A model generated the notes under the pieces. The model worked only from the letters and a program-made list of their open reading frames with translations, ran no database searches and was not told the origin of the DNA. Shown piece by piece: positions 44,701 through 51,167 of a stretch of DNA of 64,000 nt. The stretch is from Candidatus Omnitrophota bacterium (GTDB lineage: Bacteria; Omnitrophota; Omnitrophia; Omnitrophales; JACROU01). The translations under genes were made by a program, and so were the position numbers. Position 1 is the stretch's first letter, and every line of letters begins with the position of its first letter. The stretch lies in the NCBI GenBank assembly GCA_029261035.1, contig JAJDCD010000023.1, positions 496,001 through 560,000 on the forward strand. The letters are read 5' to 3'.

Positions 44701-45446
44701 CGTTTTTGGAAATGTATTTTAAGACGCGTATGAGCGATGAGCAAAGTTTGGGTTTTTGGAAGTTGTATCAGTCTATAAAAAGTATTCCGGAAGGATTGCT
44801 TAGGGCGATAGAGCTTGTGGGGTTAGTATTGGAATCAGAAGGTTTGGGTGTGGAAGAAGTAGCTGTAGGTTTAGAAGATGTTTTGATTGCTGAGGAAAAT
44901 GTGGATTATGTGATGGACTTAACAAGCTTTATGGAATTAAGAAGAAAGTTACCGGAATTTGTAGATGAGCTTAAAACTCGGGATCAGATTTGGGTTTTGT
45001 ATGAAGGGGAAGAAAGAGAGGAACGAACGGAGGTTGCGAAGCTGCAAAGAAGACATTCTGATATTTCGGGTAATACTCAAATCCGGTTTATTCAAAGAGA
45101 TAAACAACTGAAACATTTAAGGGGTAGGGGAAGTCGTATCAAGGTCGGTGTAATGCGGGACATCATTTGGAATTCTGTGAAAGAGATTTTGCCAGAGGAT
45201 TATGTGACGGCCAGTTATTATGAAGAAGACGGAAAGTTAAAAGAGGGAATGGCTCCATTGGCATTGAAGCTAGTGATCGCTCGCGCGAAAGCGATGGAGG
45301 CAGGGTCGGTTGTAAGCCCAGAATGGATTGTGGAAAATTTAGGAGTGCAAGGAGTTCGATTTGACGGGATGCATATGGTGATTGATTTGGTGCAAGTGCT
45401 GCAGAAGTCGATTGATGCGCATCGTATGATTGCTCAAGCTGCGTAG
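38751..45446 (+). CDS. Giant helical-repeat protein, C-terminal part
   Basis: 2231 residues if started at ATG 38751; the reading frame is the same as the gene before it. It is almost wholly helical repeats of about 40 residues (HEAT/ARM-like) grouped in modules. Each module ends FRK-EIL-IVRR-D-IGID-VL-QL and is followed by EWLR/DR-E--A-SLGA (positions near 39945, 41118, 42058, 44565). The C-terminal 270 residues after the last boundary form a different, conserved-looking domain (DYVMDLTSF, VKLRGRGSRIKVGV-like, FDGMHMVID). Read alone it has no signal peptide, which favours it being the continuation of the secreted first part. Confidence 0.75.
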   Translation: MIRIVSPQQREVDIENSFRILWFLAKGVREGSISREVLDVEVLKGIAKSNGVWIETSFEALRKLGGGVKEGSVREEVMNLELLKKVVQLGGRETYVHLFSLTDLGIGVQRELVSEEVLDLDLLIKIVEASGEKTGEAINALRILGEAVKVGKVSDSVLSGEYLKKIVDISGGEVKSIFDVLRKLGEAVNAGKLKEEVLKIELFEMLAKQSGSQSKYAFRRLKELVERLSEEVLGEEVLDVELLEIMAKSGGEDLGDAFWQLRLLAEDKGIFTEKILNVEFLKRIAEPSGADVGKVFELLRRLGEQVSSGSVPKELLDVEFFTEVVEQMNEKTYEVLKKIQGLGEALSVGVFRKEEVLEIVRRTDQIGIDQTLKLLDQLKESWARDFEVAKQPLDEIEEDWLDRTEMNAQSLGVRKIYDKSDLGKRLTMSWEDFQREYAALILALKAEAFHLRNLFSLYAAHVNDRESLKSLERIVEKIKDKDEFFQGPIHLFVSKLEKAVKDKKINGSFIQPPFLERILNAVTDASNIAFQDLTGLASGVSDGKMNPEVLDVDLLIKIAVLNGEEAFAAYNALGEVGKGIQLGKIKASILKTDFFEKLSKIKLPGGTSIYFTLSKIARGISKDKFSNELISVDLFEEIFKLTGDKNHEAFNNLGTYLDNVIEIPQSSVTLELLMTVVEGSGEGVTNAFKDLEKISFSVRQNQLPLEVISPEFLIEVFQLSKERSGDIFDQLLTFSQYTQFSFDPEEYLSVLRKAEDLGMDAVLKQLDYLIQEWIDQEEEDDVPEVPGEDGEWLREEVDARSLGAKYRYIAEGLSEKLNLSWEEFESLYPRWTDLLNDNTFAFDAFGSYMHLKEMVYPLGDVQEVFLKIEEMASEESEDAFRELSNLFKSRGNRSINKKLLTPELLMEITEIAGKDVVAAFKAMEHIQMIIWYGRKIKSEHFPMELFRAVGQSSGVNKSRDFGVLGNIARSYFWDEIGKEILDEDLLTQLAVMSRENISNAYGVLLVLASRVKVGKIKEEILDLEFLEQIAFMMKKDTYRALLKLEKLGATNIKSDFDKEAILNIVRKVEYIGVNPVLKQLDYLIEVWASNEAEDKFIPNADQEEWLREEVRAKSLGLQEQYEKAGLPEKLGVSWNELWRYGYLFKTLNRTEEAMDAFIAYVEFMGDKIQLDEVESLFSTINIFDRRSGRNGFFEALTELIDGVNQGEVSEEVVDLNIFKKIVGLNSENSKNAIVALRELGEGVKAGEIGVEALDLQLIRNIIDLSDENAAVAFKALKELGAGVNNGTIRSEVLNISFFESIFELKGEYSKPILYALTAIAAAVRNEKAKEELLELVFFEKINELAESNHASAFHDLGNLVFKVVEEEAVDGILDKDLLVYIAKFNKEGMGDVFDALGELAVGVKEEKVPAKFLDLDFLKEFISSSAFGLNGPLLSLIDLGERLKEGKASEEFFSLDFINQVAKVSGIYTGEAIVFLTLLEEAVKAGKAKEEVLTLDLIEMVIIFNERKANFVFYELWDLIKGVMEKGLSVKLLDLEFLKTILEFSKGSSEGSLKRLKELGGAVKEGEAPQEVLDLELLKTIAKNSKTDTPSALIQLRSLGKELREGVEVGVLSEEFLEVGFFKKVTNIAEKNTSKAFYLFNNFGEAIRLSEAKAELLDLGLLEKILKMSGENAGSVLSALTILVSGVASRKIRHEVLDLNLLKAIANKSGVGMEKAIKELGKLGKGIISGEIVPKVLDMDLLIQIVKSSGQEAGDVFNILSDMGSTPKRGVKHIDDLDVELLKKISKISGARTKGVFEVFKELSLGANLNNEAKELIKISFFEFLVSLPVENPYLFIHSIKTLISSALREKSTRRILDESFLIEVSEQMSEKPAEFFRVLIELGKVAQEGGFRKNEILDIVRRVDEIGIDKVLRQLEQLGDVWENEIGGVVSNDDRPEDEWLDRREIDAKSLGALRQVQSKAPIETLSFELLKQNFNNESDLRAFLEMYFKTRMSDEQSLGFWKLYQSIKSIPEGLLRAIELVGLVLESEGLGVEEVAVGLEDVLIAEENVDYVMDLTSFMELRRKLPEFVDELKTRDQIWVLYEGEEREERTEVAKLQRRHSDISGNTQIRFIQRDKQLKHLRGRGSRIKVGVMRDIIWNSVKEILPEDYVTASYYEEDGKLKEGMAPLALKLVIARAKAMEAGSVVSPEWIVENLGVQGVRFDGMHMVIDLVQVLQKSIDAHRMIAQAA

Positions 45447-45493
45447 TGACTGTCATCAGGCTGCGTTCTCGCAGACCATGGTGACTGTCACCA
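45447..45493. repeat. GTGACTGTCAC palindrome element (copy B)
   Basis: GTGACTGTCATCAGG, an inner hairpin CTGCG-TTCT-CGCAG, then ACCATGGTGACTGTCACC. It begins right after the giant gene stop. Copies at 49936 and 52606 have the same plan. Confidence 0.8.
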
Positions 45494-45566
45494 AGCTTTT
45501 CGTATCAACTTTTAGCAATTGAGATTTTTCAGGTATGTTAACTAAAGGGAGTTTCTGAGTGGGAGA

Positions 45567-45648
45567 CAGCCTATCCTTTGTCTAGGGGACACGCATTTTT
45601 GACACAGTTGCTGCGCAACAGTACCAAAAATCCATGTCCCCGTCTTCG
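45567..45648 (+). repeat. GGGGACA hairpin repeat, copy 1
   Basis: Core 45585-45641: GGGGACACGCATTTTTG on the left, TCCATGTCCCC on the right, with an inner GTTGC/GCAAC stem. Upstream flank CAGCCTATCCTTTGTCTA. It is the first of five copies (others 46392, 47158, 50393, 52731), all in the same orientation. Confidence 0.88.
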
Positions 45649-45678
45649 GCCTCGATTTCCTTTTAGTTTTTTGGCTTT

Positions 45679-45689
45679 GTGACCGTCAC
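45679..45689. repeat. GTGACCGTCAC single palindrome
   Basis: One-base variant of the GTGACTGTCAC element, 53 bases before the msrA gene. Too short to be sure it belongs to the same family. Confidence 0.35.
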
Positions 45690-45741
45690 AAAATCCAGGG
45701 GGCTCTCCTATAGCGTATAATAGTTATAGAAGGTATATGAT

Positions 45742-46356
45742 ATGAAGATGAAATCTTACTTATTTATTATGAGTTTTTGTTTGTGTATGTTGCTAGGGTC
45801 ATTGATGTTGCATGCGCAGAAAGGGTCTGTTATGACGAAGAAAGCTTCTTTTGCTGCGGGATGTTTTTGGGGTGTGGAAAAAATTTTAATGAAAGTGCCT
45901 GGGGTGGTTTCTACTCAAGTTGGCTATCAGGGTGGTCAAACAGAAAATCCCACTTATGAAGAGGTTTGTCGAGGTGTGACAGGACATGCTGAGGCTGTTG
46001 AGGTGACCTATGACCCTGAGAAAGTATCTTATGAGAAATTGCTTCTTACTTTTTGGCAATACCATGATCCAACAACCAAAGATCAGCAAGGTCCTGATCG
46101 AGGGACTCAGTATCGGTCGGTTGTTTTTTATTATGATGACGCTCAAAGAGAAATAGCTGAAAAGTCGGTGCTTTTATTAGACGAATCTGGAATTTTAAAA
46201 AAACCAATTGTCACCGAAGTTATTCCTGCAGATATGTTTTGGGAAGCTGAGGGTTATCATCAAAAATATTTGGTTAAAAATCCTAATGGTTATTGTTCTC
46301 ACCATTTTCAATCAGATAAAATTGCTGAAGTGCTGAGCCCGATGATGAGTGGATAA
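45742..46356 (+). CDS. msrA: Peptide methionine sulfoxide reductase MsrA, exported
   Basis: 204 residues. Hydrophobic start 1-24 (SYLFIMSFCLCMLLGSLMLHA) implies export. Catalytic Cys41 sits in AAGCFWGVE, and the downstream GYQGG, EEVCRGVTGHAEAVEV and YHQKYL blocks are complete. It reduces S-methionine sulfoxide in proteins, here in the periplasm. No MsrB domain is fused. The start at 45742 follows GAAGG weakly, but the family's internal starts lack the signal. Confidence 0.93.
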   Translation: MKMKSYLFIMSFCLCMLLGSLMLHAQKGSVMTKKASFAAGCFWGVEKILMKVPGVVSTQVGYQGGQTENPTYEEVCRGVTGHAEAVEVTYDPEKVSYEKLLLTFWQYHDPTTKDQQGPDRGTQYRSVVFYYDDAQREIAEKSVLLLDESGILKKPIVTEVIPADMFWEAEGYHQKYLVKNPNGYCSHHFQSDKIAEVLSPMMSG

Positions 46357-46391
46357 AGTATGTTAATTTAAGAGGGGTGTTTTAAGGGGCG

Positions 46392-46473
46392 CAGCCTGCC
46401 CTTTGCATAGGGGACACGCATTTTTGACACAGTTGCTGTGCAACAGTATCAAAAATCCATGTCCCCGTCTTCG
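46392..46473 (+). repeat. GGGGACA hairpin repeat, copy 2
   Basis: Core 46410-46466, with GACAC and GTATC pairing next to ATTTTTG/CAAAAAT. The upstream flank CAGCCTGCCCTTTGCATA matches copy 3. The copy ends just before the DUF924 gene start. Confidence 0.88.
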
Positions 46474-46497
46474 TCTTCGAAGCGATGGAGTTTGTTT

Positions 46498-47100
46498 ATG
46501 ACTGAAAAGTATGATCAGATATTGACTTATTGGTTTGGGGAGTTGAAGACTTCGGAATCGTTTCCTATTGAGAACGCTTCTTTGTGGTTTGATGGAGGGG
46601 AAGAAGTTAATCAGTATATAACGGATACGTTTAGTTCTGATTTGGAATTGGCGAAGAAGGGTCAGTGTGATTCGTGGACGCAAACTCCTAGAGGGCGACT
46701 TGCTTTGATTGTTTTGTTAGATCAATTTTCGAGAAATATTTATAAGGGTTCTCCGAAGGCGTTTGAACAGGATTCAAAAGCATTACAGCTTGCTTTGCAT
46801 GGTCTTCGAAAAGAAGATGACAAAAAACTTTTCCCAGTAGAACGAACTTTTTTTTACCTTCCTCTTGAGCATTCTGAGGCGTTACCTATTCAAGAGGAAT
46901 GTGTTCGACTCTTTAAAGAGTTGGCAGATGAAGTGAGCCCTGCAATAGAGCTTCCTATGAGAAATGCTCTTGATTATGCAATTCGCCATTATGACATCAT
47001 TAAGCGTTTTGATCGTTTTCCTCATCGAAATGCTGTTTTGGGACGGAAATCCACCCAGGAAGAAGTGGAGTTTTTAAAAGGTCCGGATTCTTCTTTTTAA
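46498..47100 (+). CDS. DUF924-family protein
   Basis: 200 residues. The family pattern is clear: ILTYWFGEL, SLWFDGGEEVNQYI, then RGRLALIVLLDQFSRNIYKGSPKAF, and FFYLPLEHSE and NALDYAIRHYDIIKRFDRFPHRNAVLGR. DUF924 is a helical, soluble family of unknown biochemical role. I chose the ATG at 46498; a longer frame start at 46438 would lie inside the hairpin repeat. Confidence 0.88.
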   Translation: MTEKYDQILTYWFGELKTSESFPIENASLWFDGGEEVNQYITDTFSSDLELAKKGQCDSWTQTPRGRLALIVLLDQFSRNIYKGSPKAFEQDSKALQLALHGLRKEDDKKLFPVERTFFYLPLEHSEALPIQEECVRLFKELADEVSPAIELPMRNALDYAIRHYDIIKRFDRFPHRNAVLGRKSTQEEVEFLKGPDSSF

Positions 47101-47157
47101 TCTTTTGCTCTGGAGTTTTGTAAGTAGGTTACTTTAGATAGAGTGTCTTAATGGGTA

Positions 47158-47240
47158 CAGCCTGTCCTCTGCATAGGGGACACGCATTTTTGGCACAATT
47201 GCTACCGCAATAGTTCCAAAAATCCATGTCCCCGGCTTCC
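47158..47240 (+). repeat. GGGGACA hairpin repeat, copy 3
   Basis: Core 47176-47233. Its inner stem is ATTGC/GCAAT in place of GTTGC/GCAAC in copies 1, 2 and 5, a compensatory A-T for G-C change. TTTTTGG/CCAAAAA also pairs. Confidence 0.86.
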
Positions 47241-47295
47241 TCCTCCTCGAATGACATTTTTAAGGTACTTCCTCCATATTGCCGATAAAATTTGT

Positions 47296-48648
47296 ATGAG
47301 ATCTATCCATCATATCTATAATTCATTGGTTGAAAAGCATTCGGATAAGAGCGCGGAGCTTGTTCAATGGTTGGATGAAGAGCTTCTGAAGAATAAATGC
47401 TGTTTCGGAGACGAAGTGATTCCTTGCTTCTTGAAGCCCTACTTTCTTTCTGCCCACGATGAAGACAATCTTAAGAAAGTTACTCACAAAATAACTCAAA
47501 CCTTAGAGAAGGTCGTTCAGGCTTATTTTGAATATCCGGAATTGCAGAATATATTTAAGTTATCTAAAGAGGAAAAACCTTATATTGAAATGGATCCAGG
47601 CTACTCCAAAAGCATTGTGGTTTCTCGGCCAGATGGTTTTATGGTGAACGGGGTAGTGCGTTTTATTGAATTTAATTGTGATAGTCCTGCGGGAGCTGGA
47701 TATAGTGATGTTGAAGAAGGTATTTTAATGAACTCATTTTTAATTAAAGAGATGAAAGGTAAATATCAATTTACCCGAACTCATCGATTGGATGGTTTGC
47801 TGAAGGCTTTGCTTTCTTGTTGGAAAGAGTTTAGTTCTAAGAAGACTCCGAATATAGCTATTGTCGATTGGAAACATTTAAGGACCTACAATGAATTTGT
47901 TATTATAAAAGAATATTTTGAGTCCAAAGGTTATCCAACCGTGATTGTAGATCCTCGAGAGTTAAAGTTTAAAGATGGGAAGCTCTATCACGAGGATTTT
48001 CGAGTAGACCTTATATATAGACGTGTCATTTTTAAAGAGCTTTGGGCTCACCGAAAAGAGGCGGGGGATTTACTAAAGGCGTATATGAAGGGAAAGGTAT
48101 GTGTGGTTAACCCCTTTCGTTCAAAATTAGCAGCGAACAAAGCTGTTCTGTCTATTTTGTCGAATCCTGCTTATGATTTCTTGTTTACTCCGGAAGAAAT
48201 TGCAATTCGGGAAAAGCATATTCCTTGGACGAGACGAGTGGTTGACGCTAAGAAATTTTATGGAGGAAAGAAGGATTTTCTAAAAGAGCTTATTTTGGAA
48301 CATCAAGAAAGTTTGGTTTTGAAGCCTGCTGAAGGTTATGGGGGAAAGGATGTTCAGATTGGAAATGAAACATCCAAAGCAGATTGGGAGAAAACGCTTT
48401 TAAGAGCCATGAGAGCAGATGAGAATTGGGTGGTTCAAGAATTCGTTCCGATTCCAACGATGAGTGTCCCTGTCTTGAAAAAGACAGGTGTTAAAATTGT
48501 AGAGAAGAAAGTGAATTTAAACCCCTTTGTTTTTGGGGGACGTTATGCTGGGTCGATGGCGCGACTCTCAGACGAATCTGTGATTAATGTTTCTGCAGGT
48601 GGCGGGTTAATCCCAGCGATTAAATACTCTGTAAAGGAGTCGTCATGA
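47296..48648 (+). CDS. ATP-grasp-like ligase (circularly permuted type)
   Basis: 450 residues, soluble. The first half has FIEFNCDSPAGAGYSDVEEG, and the second has VLKPAEGYGGKDVQIGNE (ATP-grasp-like glycine loop) and WVVQEFVPIPTM, then FVFGGRYAGSMARLS with the metal/ATP part. This ordering resembles circularly permuted ATP-grasp enzymes (glutathionylspermidine synthase-like). It probably forms an amide bond with ATP; substrates unknown. Its stop overlaps the amidohydrolase ATG. Confidence 0.75.
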   Translation: MRSIHHIYNSLVEKHSDKSAELVQWLDEELLKNKCCFGDEVIPCFLKPYFLSAHDEDNLKKVTHKITQTLEKVVQAYFEYPELQNIFKLSKEEKPYIEMDPGYSKSIVVSRPDGFMVNGVVRFIEFNCDSPAGAGYSDVEEGILMNSFLIKEMKGKYQFTRTHRLDGLLKALLSCWKEFSSKKTPNIAIVDWKHLRTYNEFVIIKEYFESKGYPTVIVDPRELKFKDGKLYHEDFRVDLIYRRVIFKELWAHRKEAGDLLKAYMKGKVCVVNPFRSKLAANKAVLSILSNPAYDFLFTPEEIAIREKHIPWTRRVVDAKKFYGGKKDFLKELILEHQESLVLKPAEGYGGKDVQIGNETSKADWEKTLLRAMRADENWVVQEFVPIPTMSVPVLKKTGVKIVEKKVNLNPFVFGGRYAGSMARLSDESVINVSAGGGLIPAIKYSVKESS

Positions 48649-49367
48649 TCATTGATGTACATAATCATGTGGGAACGGATGTGATGGGAACGAAAGGATG
48701 TCCTGAGGACCTTCTTTCTATCATGCAAATTTCTCATATTGATAAGTCGGTTATTTTTGCTCTGGATGAAGTAGATAGAGGGGAAACATATGAGGTTCCC
48801 AATAAAAAAATCATTCAGTTATGCAGAAAATATCCAGAAAAGTTTATTGGGGTTTGTCGTGTTCAACCAAAAGCTGGAGATAATGCTCTTAAAGAAATGG
48901 AACGGTGTCAGAAGGCAGGTTTATCTGCTTTGAAGTTGCATCCAAGAACAGAACAGTTTGGGCCGGATTCTACACGAGAGGTTCTTGATTTGGCACAGAA
49001 TTTTAACTGGCCAATACTGTTGCATACAGACCATAATGTAGCTGCAACACCATCGGAGTGGAAGCCTATTTTTAAAAAATATCCAAAACTTTCTTTTGTG
49101 CTCCTTCATGGGGGAAAAGATCACTGGCCTGCGGCGGCTGAAGTAAGCAAAGCGTGTGATAATGTTTTTGTGGAAACGAGTACATTGTCATATAACCGAA
49201 CTCGTATGTTGATTGAAAGGGCAGGGGCTGAAAAAATTATTTTTGGTTCCGATTATCCTTACTCGCATCCTTCGTTAGAAGTTCAAAAATTTGAATTAAT
49301 CGTTAAAGATTACAAACAGTTAGAGCAAATATTTTTTAAAAATGCACAAGAGCTCTTTGGGTTGTGA
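48645..49367 (+). CDS. Metal-dependent amidohydrolase (TIM-barrel, ACMSD/TatD-like)
   Basis: 240 residues. Metal motif HNH in IDVHNHVG (residues 4-8), then LKLHP (about 103), LLHTDH (125-130), LLHGGK and FGSDYPYSHP. This is the beta-strand ligand series of amidohydrolase_2/TatD-like barrels. The substrate is unknown. GGAG precedes the ATG, which overlaps the TGA of the ATP-grasp gene (ATGA), so the two are translationally coupled and likely act on the same small molecule or peptide. Confidence 0.85.
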   Translation: MIIDVHNHVGTDVMGTKGCPEDLLSIMQISHIDKSVIFALDEVDRGETYEVPNKKIIQLCRKYPEKFIGVCRVQPKAGDNALKEMERCQKAGLSALKLHPRTEQFGPDSTREVLDLAQNFNWPILLHTDHNVAATPSEWKPIFKKYPKLSFVLLHGGKDHWPAAAEVSKACDNVFVETSTLSYNRTRMLIERAGAEKIIFGSDYPYSHPSLEVQKFELIVKDYKQLEQIFFKNAQELFGL

Positions 49368-49394
49368 GTCGTGAATCGACTTCCTTTGTCGGGG

Positions 49395-49497
49395 AGATCC
49401 TTCTCCACCATAAAAAATGGCGGATCAGGATGACAGAAAAAAAAGATTAAAAGTTTGTCATTCTGAGTTAAGGTCTAATGAGACGAAGAATCTAAGG
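49395..49497. repeat. REP-like palindromes (AGATCCTTCT...ATGACAG, TGTCATTCTGAG...AGAATCT)
   Basis: Two adjacent elements: AGATCCTTCTCC with GGATCAGGATGACAG (49395-49435), and TGTCATTCTGAG with AGACGAAGAATCT (49457-49494). They lie between the amidohydrolase and glyoxalase genes. The end motifs also occur at 30413 and 53695. Confidence 0.7.
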
Positions 49498-49556
49498 TAA
49501 AGGATACTCGCTTCATGCTTCACTAATAACGCTTCACGAACAACAAAGGAAAAAAT

Positions 49557-49940
49557 ATGAGATTGTTGCATACGATGCTTCGAGTTGGAGACTTAGATCG
49601 ATCGTTAGATTTTTATACAAATATAATGGGCATGAAACTGTTACGGAAGAAAGATTACCCTGAAGGAAAGTTTACTCTGGCTTTTATTGGTTACGGAGAT
49701 GAATCAGAACATACAGCGATTGAGCTAACGCATAATTGGGACACTAAAGAATATGATCTTGGTAAAGGTTTTGGACATATAGCAATAGAAGTTGAAGATG
49801 TGTACGCTGCGTGTGAAGAGATTAGAACCAAAGGAGGGGTTATCACAAGAGAGCCTGGTCCTATGAAACACAGTACGACGGTCCTTGCTTTTGTAAAAGA
49901 CCCCGATGGTTATTCCATAGAGTTGCTTTGCCCTAGGTGA
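49557..49940 (+). CDS. gloA: Lactoylglutathione lyase (glyoxalase I)
   Basis: 127 residues. Metal ligands H5, E56, H74 and E122 all occur in [28 protein letters not shown] and YSIELL. GloA turns the methylglyoxal-glutathione hemithioacetal into S-lactoylglutathione in the cytoplasm. Its stop codon overlaps a GTGACTGTCAC repeat. AAAGGA is seen before the ATG. Confidence 0.95.
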   Translation: MRLLHTMLRVGDLDRSLDFYTNIMGMKLLRKKDYPEGKFTLAFIGYGDESEHTAIELTHNWDTKEYDLGKGFGHIAIEVEDVYAACEEIRTKGGVITREPGPMKHSTTVLAFVKDPDGYSIELLCPR

Positions 49941-49982
49941 CTGTCACTTGCCTGCGCAAGCGCAGAGCAAAGTGACTGTCAC
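49936..49982. repeat. GTGACTGTCAC palindrome element (copy C)
   Basis: GGTGACTGTCACTTGC, inner hairpin CTGCG-CAAG-CGCAG, then AGCAAAGTGACTGTCACC. It overlaps the stop codon of gloA and lies between it and the convergent arsC-like gene. Confidence 0.8.
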
Positions 49983-49987
49983 CCTCA

Positions 49988-50332
49988 CTAATCTAATATT
50001 CCCAATACATTTTCAATAGGGCGTCCAATAGCTGCTTTTCCGTTATAGCAAACGATAGGCCTTTCAATTAGCTTAGGGTTCTCTGCCAACACCTGAAACC
50101 AATCTTGATCTTCATCTAGAGATAGGCCTAATTCTTTAAATAAATCTTCTTTGGTTCGAATGATTTGTTTCGGATCTACGTTTAAAAGTGAACAGATTTC
50201 TTTAAGCTCATCCACTGAAGGAGGGGTTTTTAAATATTCAACCACTTCAACATCAACTCCTTTTGCTGTTAAGAGTTCTAATGCGCTCCGACTTTTACTG
50301 CATTTTGGATTGTGGAGAATGATATTTTTCAT
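49988..50332 (-). CDS. ArsC-family reductase (YfgD/Spx-like)
   Basis: 114 residues with a thioredoxin-like fold. The NPKCSKSR motif gives the catalytic Cys11, and LIERPIV plus an Arg-containing RTKEDLFKELG block match the glutaredoxin-coupled ArsC family. Members reduce arsenate or are Spx-type regulators; no arsenic gene is nearby, so the activity is uncertain. AGGAG precedes the ATG on the minus strand. Confidence 0.8.
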   Translation of the reverse strand: MKNIILHNPKCSKSRSALELLTAKGVDVEVVEYLKTPPSVDELKEICSLLNVDPKQIIRTKEDLFKELGLSLDEDQDWFQVLAENPKLIERPIVCYNGKAAIGRPIENVLGILD

Positions 50333-50392
50333 GATTGAGCTCCTTTGGTGTTGTTATAGATATCATAATACTTGGTGCGTTTTTAATGGGTG

Positions 50393-50473
50393 CAGCCTGC
50401 CCTTGGTCTAGGGGACACACACTTTTGCCACAATTTCTGCGTAATGGTTACAAAAGTCCATGTCCCCAACTTC
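50393..50473 (+). repeat. GGGGACA hairpin repeat, copy 4
   Basis: Core 50411-50467. Stem ACTTTTG/CAAAAGT replaces ATTTTTG/CAAAAAT of copies 1-3, a C-G for T-A compensatory change. The inner stem is weaker. It overlaps the end of the glycosyltransferase gene by two bases. Confidence 0.84.
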
Positions 50474-51167
50474 AACGTTCATATAATTTTCTTAAAGTTT
50501 CTGGATTTTCTTTTAAGATGTAATGCCCCCATAAAACTCGAGCGTTGATTCTTATTTGAGAAAGAATACCTCTAGACATATATTTTCTAGAAGAGACGGT
50601 GACATAGTTTTGGACTAAAGAAAGTTTTCCTTCTTTGCTGATGAGTCTTGAGAAAATTAAATCTTCTAAGATAGGAACTGATGGGAAACCGCCTAATTTT
50701 AAAAAAAGATCGCGTTTGGCAAAAATTCCATTAGTTCCGACGATAAAACATTTACAGGGTAAAAATAAGTTATTGAGCAAAAACCCATAGGTTTTAAGAA
50801 GGATGTTGGTTGGGTTATATTTTTTCTTAAAACAGCCTGCATCGAAACCAGAGTTTATTTTGTTTTCTATGAGTTGAAGCGAGCTTTCGGGAAAGTGCAT
50901 ATCTGCGTGAACAAAAAGAAGAATGTCTCCTGTAGCATTCTGAGCCCCTTTATTGAATTGTTGTGCTCGACTACGTTCCTCAATGTGTTGGTATTTAATT
51001 GTTGGGAACTGTTGATTAATAATGGACTCGGTGTTGTCTTGAGAACCTCCTTCGACAACAATAATCTCGTGTGCACCTAAAGACAGAAGGTGGTTGAGAC
51101 AAGAGTCGATTAAAGTCTGTTCGCCAGAGACGGGGAGAATGATTGAGACTGTTTTTTTTTGATCCAT
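50472..51167 (-). CDS. Glycosyltransferase family 2 (TIGR04283-like)
   Basis: 231 residues. Start VSIILPVSGEQTLIDSCLNHL, then EIIVVEGGSQDNTESI and ERSRAQQFNKGAQNATGDILLFVHADMHFP, matching GT-A enzymes and especially the TIGR04283 group linked to radical-SAM/selenium-domain clusters. Its own C-terminus has a helical block. It overlaps the next gene upstream by 58 bases, which implies coupling. The sugar and acceptor are unknown. Confidence 0.8.
   Translation of the reverse strand: MDQKKTVSIILPVSGEQTLIDSCLNHLLSLGAHEIIVVEGGSQDNTESIINQQFPTIKYQHIEERSRAQQFNKGAQNATGDILLFVHADMHFPESSLQLIENKINSGFDAGCFKKKYNPTNILLKTYGFLLNNLFLPCKCFIVGTNGIFAKRDLFLKLGGFPSVPILEDLIFSRLISKEGKLSLVQNYVTVSSRKYMSRGILSQIRINARVLWGHYILKENPETLRKLYER

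Noticed and set aside
45447-45741. Insertion sequence between the giant gene and msrA
   Set aside because: The gap holds palindromic repeats only; no transposase frame is present.
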